Of a stretch of 46,132 bases of DNA, positions 41,806 through 46,132 are shown one piece after another; position 1 is the first letter of the stretch; each line of letters starts with the position of its first letter. The notes below the pieces were generated by a model. That model was not told the DNA's origin, made no database searches, and worked only from the letters and a program-made list of their open reading frames with translations. The stretch is from Gammaproteobacteria bacterium (lineage in GTDB: Bacteria > Pseudomonadota > Gammaproteobacteria > Chromatiales > Chromatiaceae), in contig JAAAOQ010000073.1 of NCBI GenBank assembly GCA_009908845.1, positions 1 through 46,132 of the forward strand, read 5' to 3'. A program made the translations under genes and the position numbers.

Positions 41806-42293
41806 CCCGCGCCCTGCTGCCGCTGGGCGGCGTCCTGATACTGGTTTGCGCACTGCTGCTCGCCAGTGGCGCGACGGCACGGGTCGAGGTCTATGAGTTC
41901 GATAATGCGGAGCAGGAGGCGCGCTACAACAAGCTGATCACCGAGCTGCGCTGCCTGGTCTGTCAGAATCAAAACCTGGCCGACTCGAACGCCGAGCTGG
42001 CCGTCGACCTACGCCGTAAGACCTACACCATGGTCAAGGCCGACAAGAGCGAGCGTGAGATCGCCGACTTCATGGTCGCGCGCTACGGCGAATTCGTCCT
42101 GTATCGGCCGCCGTTCAATCGCCACACGCTCCTGCTGTGGATCGGTCCCTTCGTGATAATGGTGCTCGGCGTTGGGCTGTTGATCGGCACCATCCGCCGA
42201 CGACGCGATGCGCAACCGACCGAGATCGACCAGGCCAAGCTCGAGGCCGCCGCCGCCCTGCTCGAGACCGACAGCGACAGAAAACCCCGATGA
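41802..42293 (+). CDS. ccmH: Cytochrome c maturation protein CcmH/CycL
   Basis: A 163-residue protein with a signal sequence (LILVCALLLASGATA), the redox motif LRCLVCQNQNLADSNA and one C-terminal membrane helix (LLLWIGPFVIMVLGVGLLIG). It keeps the apocytochrome cysteines reduced during heme attachment. It overlaps ccmF and ccmI by 4 bases each. CcmH in E. coli carries CcmI fused; here they are separate as in Rhodobacter and NrfFG. Confidence 0.93.
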   Translation: MTRALLPLGGVLILVCALLLASGATARVEVYEFDNAEQEARYNKLITELRCLVCQNQNLADSNAELAVDLRRKTYTMVKADKSEREIADFMVARYGEFVLYRPPFNRHTLLLWIGPFVIMVLGVGLLIGTIRRRRDAQPTEIDQAKLEAAAALLETDSDRKPR

Positions 42294-43603
42294 CCTTGTT
42301 CTGGATGATTACCGCCGGGATGATCCTGGCAACCCTGGCCCTGCTCGCGCCCACCCTGCTGCGCAAGCTACCAGCCCGCTCTGACACGACAGAGCAGCTC
42401 AATGTCGCGATCGCCCGTGAGCGCTTGGCGGAACTGGTCAAGCAGCGCGACGCCAGTGAACTCTCTGACGAGGAATTCGCCCAGGCCCGTCGCGACCTGG
42501 AGCTGGCGCTCGCCGAAGACCTGGGCGAGACCGCTACCGCTGAACCTGCGCGCACCGAACCCCAGGGCCGACCCCAGGCCCGCTGGGCCTTGCCGGCCAG
42601 CGCGCTGGTGATCTTGGCAATTACAGTGCCGGTTTACGTACAGATCGGCAACCCGGGGCTCATTGACCCTTCGAGCAGCGACACTCAAGTCGCCGAAGGA
42701 CACAGCGGAAGCGGCGAGACGCCGCCGATCGATGAGCTGGTCGAACAACTGCGGGCACGCCTGGAGGCCAAGCCCAGCGATGTTGAAGATTGGTACCTAC
42801 TCGGCCGCACCTACATGAGCCTGCGTCAGTACGCCGATGCGGTGTACGCCTTCGAGCACGCGGTCGAGCTGGCGCCGAACGAGCTCTCGGCCTTGCTGCC
42901 GTTGGTCGACGCGCTGGTGAGACGCGACAACGGCCAGCTCAGCGCGCGCACGGTCGAGTTACTCGAGCGTGTCCGCTCGATCAATCCGGACAGTATCACC
43001 GCGCTGTGGTTGCTCGGAAAAGCGGCTGCCGACAACGGCGACCTGTCCCAGGCACTCGCGCACTGGCAGCGCGCCTACCCGTTGTTGGGCGAGCAGCCAG
43101 AGATGCAAAAAGAGCTCGCTGGCCTGATCCGCCGCGCCGGCGGCGAGCCACCGGAGACGGTCGACGATCTGCCGTCCATCATGGCGACCGCGCCAGTCGC
43201 AGCACGCAGTGCGCCGCCGACCACTGGCGCCGCGCCGGCGGCAGCGGCAGAGGACGCGGCGATCGTAGTCGAAGTCGCGCTGACACCGGCGTTGATGGAA
43301 CAAGTCACAGAAACCGATACCGTGTTCGTGCTGGCCCGCGCCGAGAGCGGCCCATCGATGCCCTTGGCGGTTGCCCGGCATCAGGCCGGCGAACTGCCGC
43401 TACGCATCACCCTCACCGATGCCATGGCAATGATGCCGGCACTCAAACTGTCATCCTTCGACCGGGTCACGATCAGTGCCAAAGTCTCGAAGAGCGGCCA
43501 GCCCCGGACCCAACCCGGCGATATGCTGGCCGGCGACCGGCTGGTCGAGACGGGTAACCCACCGGGCAGCGTGCAGTTGGTGATCGATCGCGTCGTCGAG
43601 TGA
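42290..43603 (+). CDS. ccmI: Cytochrome c maturation protein CcmI (TPR)
   Basis: A 437-residue apocytochrome chaperone. Two N-terminal membrane helices (FWMITAGMILATLALLAPTLL and ALVILAITVPVYV) enclose a coiled segment, then TPR repeats (DVEDWYLLGRTYMSLRQYAD and AVYAFEHAVELAPNELSALL). The C-terminal segment with LTPALMEQVTETDTVFVLAR is the CcmI extra domain. It hands apocytochromes to CcmF/CcmH. The ATG overlaps the ccmH stop (ATGA). About 200 bases without a gene follow before the convergent HxlR gene. Confidence 0.9.
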   Translation: MTLFWMITAGMILATLALLAPTLLRKLPARSDTTEQLNVAIARERLAELVKQRDASELSDEEFAQARRDLELALAEDLGETATAEPARTEPQGRPQARWALPASALVILAITVPVYVQIGNPGLIDPSSSDTQVAEGHSGSGETPPIDELVEQLRARLEAKPSDVEDWYLLGRTYMSLRQYADAVYAFEHAVELAPNELSALLPLVDALVRRDNGQLSARTVELLERVRSINPDSITALWLLGKAAADNGDLSQALAHWQRAYPLLGEQPEMQKELAGLIRRAGGEPPETVDDLPSIMATAPVAARSAPPTTGAAPAAAAEDAAIVVEVALTPALMEQVTETDTVFVLARAESGPSMPLAVARHQAGELPLRITLTDAMAMMPALKLSSFDRVTISAKVSKSGQPRTQPGDMLAGDRLVETGNPPGSVQLVIDRVVE

Positions 43604-43808
43604 CGTCGAGCGGCCATGCTGAAGCCGAGCGCTTGCGATCCACAAAGCGCATCTCGAGTACGCCAAGCCACCGCGACGGATTGGGTCGACGAACATCGCA
43701 TCAAGTCCCTTGGGTGCCCCAGGGGCTGCAGCGCCCTGCACCAGAAGTCGTGCTCGGAAAGCCGCGGTTCTGCACCGAGCGCTTCGCTGATGACTGTCCA
43801 AAGCGAAT

Positions 43809-44495
43809 TCAGCTTGACCTCGCGCGCGGGATGGTTGCGAAGGGGCTCAGGCGCAGCCAGTCTGGAAACGATCTGCGCAGCTCGCGCGGCCCAGTCAGTC
43901 TGAAGTCGCCGTCCTGCACCGCCTGACGGAAGCCAAGATCGCCAAGCCAGATCTTGGTGAAGGTTGCCACGTCAGACGTGGCGATCAGGTCCACCTCATA
44001 GCCAGGGTCCTTGAGGCATAAGTCCACGTCCTCGGGCTCGAGCATCAGCCAGAACTGCTGGTCGCGCCGCGGCGCATCGACAAAGCGGAACTTGATCACG
44101 ACCTTGTGATCCGGCAGCGCGTCTCGCGCAATCCGGCGTTGGACATCCCACATGACCAGACTTGCGTCCAGATCCTGCGGTGCGATGCCAGTCCCGACCC
44201 AACGCTTGCCCCATTCCCCGAGCGACATGACGATCGGGCGCAGCGCCTCTCCGGCCGCGGTGAGATGGTACTCGAGGTGCCCACCGGACCCTTCGCTGCG
44301 CGCGACCATCCCTTCGGCCTCCAGCTCACGAAGCCGTTTCACCAGCAGCGCTCGCGACATCTTCGGCACCCCACGGTGAATGTCGTTGAACTGCCGGCTA
44401 CCGCAGAGAAGCTCTCGGAGCACCAGTAACATCCAACGTTGCCCCAGGACCTCAGTGGCTTTTGCGATCGGGCAAAATTGCGCGTATCCGCTCAT
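43809..44495 (-). CDS. HxlR-family transcriptional regulator with C-terminal extension
   Basis: A 228-residue protein with an HxlR winged helix: FCPIAKATEVLGQRWMLLVL, then RQFNDIHRGVPKMSRALLV and RLRELEAEGMVARSEG. The C-terminal part (VVIKFRFVDAPRRDQQFWLM and onwards) recalls an SCP2-like lipid or small-molecule domain found in some HxlR proteins. The start MSGYAQFCP (44495) is used because family members begin there. It diverges from the tautomerase gene, which it may control in response to quinones or reactive electrophiles. Confidence 0.88.
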   Translation of the reverse strand: MSGYAQFCPIAKATEVLGQRWMLLVLRELLCGSRQFNDIHRGVPKMSRALLVKRLRELEAEGMVARSEGSGGHLEYHLTAAGEALRPIVMSLGEWGKRWVGTGIAPQDLDASLVMWDVQRRIARDALPDHKVVIKFRFVDAPRRDQQFWLMLEPEDVDLCLKDPGYEVDLIATSDVATFTKIWLGDLGFRQAVQDGDFRLTGPRELRRSFPDWLRLSPFATIPRARSS

Positions 44496-44669
44496 GACAA
44501 GAGGTATAGAAACACCGGCGCAAGGACTCGAGGTGCTGGTGTCGACGCCCACTCAGTCGACCGCTGATCGTGCGGCGACAGGCACGTTCCCGGTTCAGTT
44601 TGTGAACTAGACGGACCCGCTTTGCGACGTCTAGGGTGAAGTTGCCACAACCAAAACGGAGGAGACAAG

Positions 44670-44894
44670 ATGCCGATCGTGAATGTAAAGCTGGTTCGAG
44701 ATGCCTTCAGCCCGGCGCAGAAGCGCGAGTTGGTTCCCGTCCTGACTGATGCCGTTGAGCGGGTCTATCCGGGTCTGCGGGACGTCACCTTCGTGACCGT
44801 GCAGGAGACGGAGGAGTGGGGAATTGGCGGGCAGGCTGTCGATGCCGAAAAGGTCGAGGCCCATGCCAAGCACAATCTCGATCACGAAGGCTGA
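44670..44894 (+). CDS. 4-oxalocrotonate tautomerase-family protein
   Basis: A 74-residue tautomerase superfamily protein with the catalytic Pro directly after the initiator Met (MPIVNVKLVRDAFSP). GGAGGAG precedes the ATG. These enzymes use the N-terminal Pro as a base; the true substrate is often unknown. It diverges from an HxlR-type regulator with 174 bases between. Confidence 0.88.
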   Translation: MPIVNVKLVRDAFSPAQKRELVPVLTDAVERVYPGLRDVTFVTVQETEEWGIGGQAVDAEKVEAHAKHNLDHEG

Positions 44895-44896
44895 GA

Positions 44897-44969
44897 AGCC
44901 ATAACAGAATGCCTCCTGTAGCCAGATAGATCAGGAGGTTGCGCGGGTCAAGCGGCCGTTTTGATAGGA
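44897..44969 (-). repeat. 73-bp repeat, copy 2 (inverted relative to 22041-22113)
   Basis: The reverse complement matches copy 1 at 67 of 73 positions. It starts directly after the tautomerase stop. In the same frame as copy 1 it reads DPRNLLIYLATGGILLWLL. Confidence 0.8.
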
Positions 44970-45144
44970 CCTCTGAGCGAGGGAACCGCGCGCCTGCGTG
45001 AACCGACGGCCGCTGACCTGCAACGCACTGAGACCCTGGCAAGCGAGATCCAGAAACCAGCGCCAAGGATCGCAGCCGCTGGTCTAATAGCCGCTATGGG
45101 CGCGCTCATCGCACTCGTGCAACACGCATGTGACTGCAACCTCA

Positions 45145-45520
45145 TCGGCGAGACCCGCCCCCGCACCAAGGTGGTCTACTACGAGCCGCTGCCGGAGTGG
45201 GGTTGGCTGCTCGCCGGCGGCGCCTACGATGACGAGCTGCGCCACGACGGCATCGTGCTGCGCAACATCAACATTGGGGCGGCATTGGCAATGGTGGTGA
45301 TCTTGAGCGCCCTGCTCTATCTGATGACTCGACGCCTGGAGGCGCGGCCGTTACAAACCGCGATGCAGGTATTCGAGCGCATCGGCGAGGGCCACTACGA
45401 CAACCGCATCACGACGGATCGCCGCGATGAGAAACGCGGCGGTAGCCCCTGGCGAGGCATCGACGGCCACGCGCACCAAGCCGGCGATGATGCGGCGGCT
45501 ACCGGCGCCGGCAGTGTCCT
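45145..45520 (+). pseudogene. Remnant of a Cache-HAMP signalling protein
   Basis: The sequence KVVYYEPLPEWGWLLAGGAY is a Cache-type sensor end, followed by a membrane helix (NIGAALAMVVILSALLYLMT) and a HAMP start (LEARPLQTAMQVFERIGEGH). After the HAMP the frame becomes Arg/Gly-rich with no output domain, so it is broken. The N-terminal part is also missing or strongly altered. The parent was a chemoreceptor or diguanylate cyclase-type sensor. Confidence 0.65.
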
Positions 45521-45629
45521 CGGTAGAAGACGAGTGGGAGCATTTCTAGAGCCCAGCGCCGGCATCCTTCAGTCATGCGCTTCGTCGCCACGCCCCTTCG
45601 CTGATCAGCGCAGCGACCCTGTCAGTGAG

Positions 45630-45954
45630 CAACGCGTCGAGCACTTCATTTGGCGATGCTGGTCCCCACGACCTCCGGCAGACCAGCCCCGCCGGAATCT
45701 ATCCCCAAGGGGCGTCACCGGAGGGCGTGTTGGACCTGGCGGGCAACGTCTGGGAGTGGTGCCTGAACGAGTATGGCAACCCCGATCAGGTAGCATGAGG
45801 CGGCTCCGAGTCTCGCGTGTTGCGCGGCGGCTCCTGGCTCTTCAATCAGGACCTCGCGCGCGCGGACTTCCGCTACAACGGCCTCCACTTCCTTCCGCTC
45901 AGCCGGGTCGTCGACCTCGGCTTTCGGGTGTTGTGCGGTGCCCCCATCCGCTGA
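45630..45954 (+). pseudogene. Remnant of a formylglycine-generating-enzyme-like (SUMF1) protein
   Basis: Reading [20 protein letters not shown] then [17 protein letters not shown], a TGA stop at 45796-45798, then GGSESRVLRGGSWLFNQDLA to FRVLCGAPIR and a final TGA. These are the FGE-sulfatase signature segments with one internal stop. The upstream part before about 45630 has no clear start and lies in another frame from the Cache remnant. Confidence 0.7.
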
Positions 45955-46132
45955 GCACTGCTCTGCTGGTCACTGCTGTCTGACATCTGTCCTCTGTACC
46001 GCGCGCAGCGCGGTCGCGCGTCATGCACGTCCAGCGACGGACGCGATCCGTCTGATTGCCCCTAGGGACGGCGGCTCGACGACCTAATGAGCGCCGTGCA
46101 GGCAGAGGACCAAAGGGTGCGCGGCACAATCG

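Overview
The window reads as the chromosome of a gammaproteobacterium, most like a Chromatiales-type sulfur oxidiser (purple sulfur bacterium or relative). The reasons are inferential: high G+C, a DsrC/TusE-family protein, a CysJ/CysB pair, membrane-bound nitrate reductase and a large set of c-type cytochrome genes. The theme is inorganic nitrogen: nitrate, nitric oxide and hydroxylamine. No tRNA, rRNA, CRISPR array or replication origin was recognised.

Layout. (1) 1-6.5 kb: cysJ (minus strand, with the start of a following gene at the window edge) diverges from a CysB-like LysR regulator; then a small membrane/coiled-coil protein, a NarK-type nitrate/nitrite transporter, a universal stress protein and a CBS-domain protein. 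(2) 6.7-20.9 kb, minus strand: a long nitrate-reductase gene set. It starts with an FSCA/MIP18-like protein coupled to narG, followed by narH, narJ and a narI fused to a di-heme cytochrome c. After these come a TDT-family transporter, a soluble molybdopterin oxidoreductase, a PuuD-like membrane protein, moaD, a small unknown protein and a second MIP18-type protein. (3) 21.5-26.1 kb: an FKBP-type isomerase, a conserved hypothetical, a cysteine-free DsrC-like fusion protein, CBS proteins (one broken), a broken copper chaperone, SCO1 and a MOSC protein. (4) 26.3-31.3 kb: nnrS diverges from an sNOR-type nitric oxide reductase operon (CuA subunit, catalytic subunit, SCO, membrane ORF) ending in nsrR; a 41-bp near-palindrome of NsrR type lies between them. 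(5) 31.5-33.5 kb: an A+T-richer aquaporin gene and an IS3-family transposase relic. (6) 33.5-43.6 kb, plus strand: an AurF/DnfA-like di-iron oxygenase, a class I glutamine amidotransferase-like protein, a rubredoxin fused to its reductase, an octaheme hydroxylamine oxidoreductase, HaoB and the cytochrome c maturation trio ccmF-ccmH-ccmI. (7) 43.8-46.1 kb: an HxlR regulator, a 4-OT-type tautomerase and remnants of a sensor and a formylglycine-generating-enzyme-like gene.

How the genes may work together. Nitrate enters through NarK and is reduced by NarGHI. NO is sensed by NsrR, which would control NnrS and the CuA-type NO reductase. The most striking region is the oxygenase/amidotransferase/rubredoxin-reductase group directly upstream of haoAB. 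From memory, an AurF-like oxygenase, an electron-transfer oxidoreductase and a glutamine amidotransferase make up the dirammox (dnf) locus of Alcaligenes, which turns hydroxylamine into N2. Placing that type of cassette beside an octaheme HAO with its own heme-lyase genes suggests a two-branch hydroxylamine system, one oxygenase branch and one heme branch, not linked to ammonia monooxygenase. This is a hypothesis from gene content and conserved residues.
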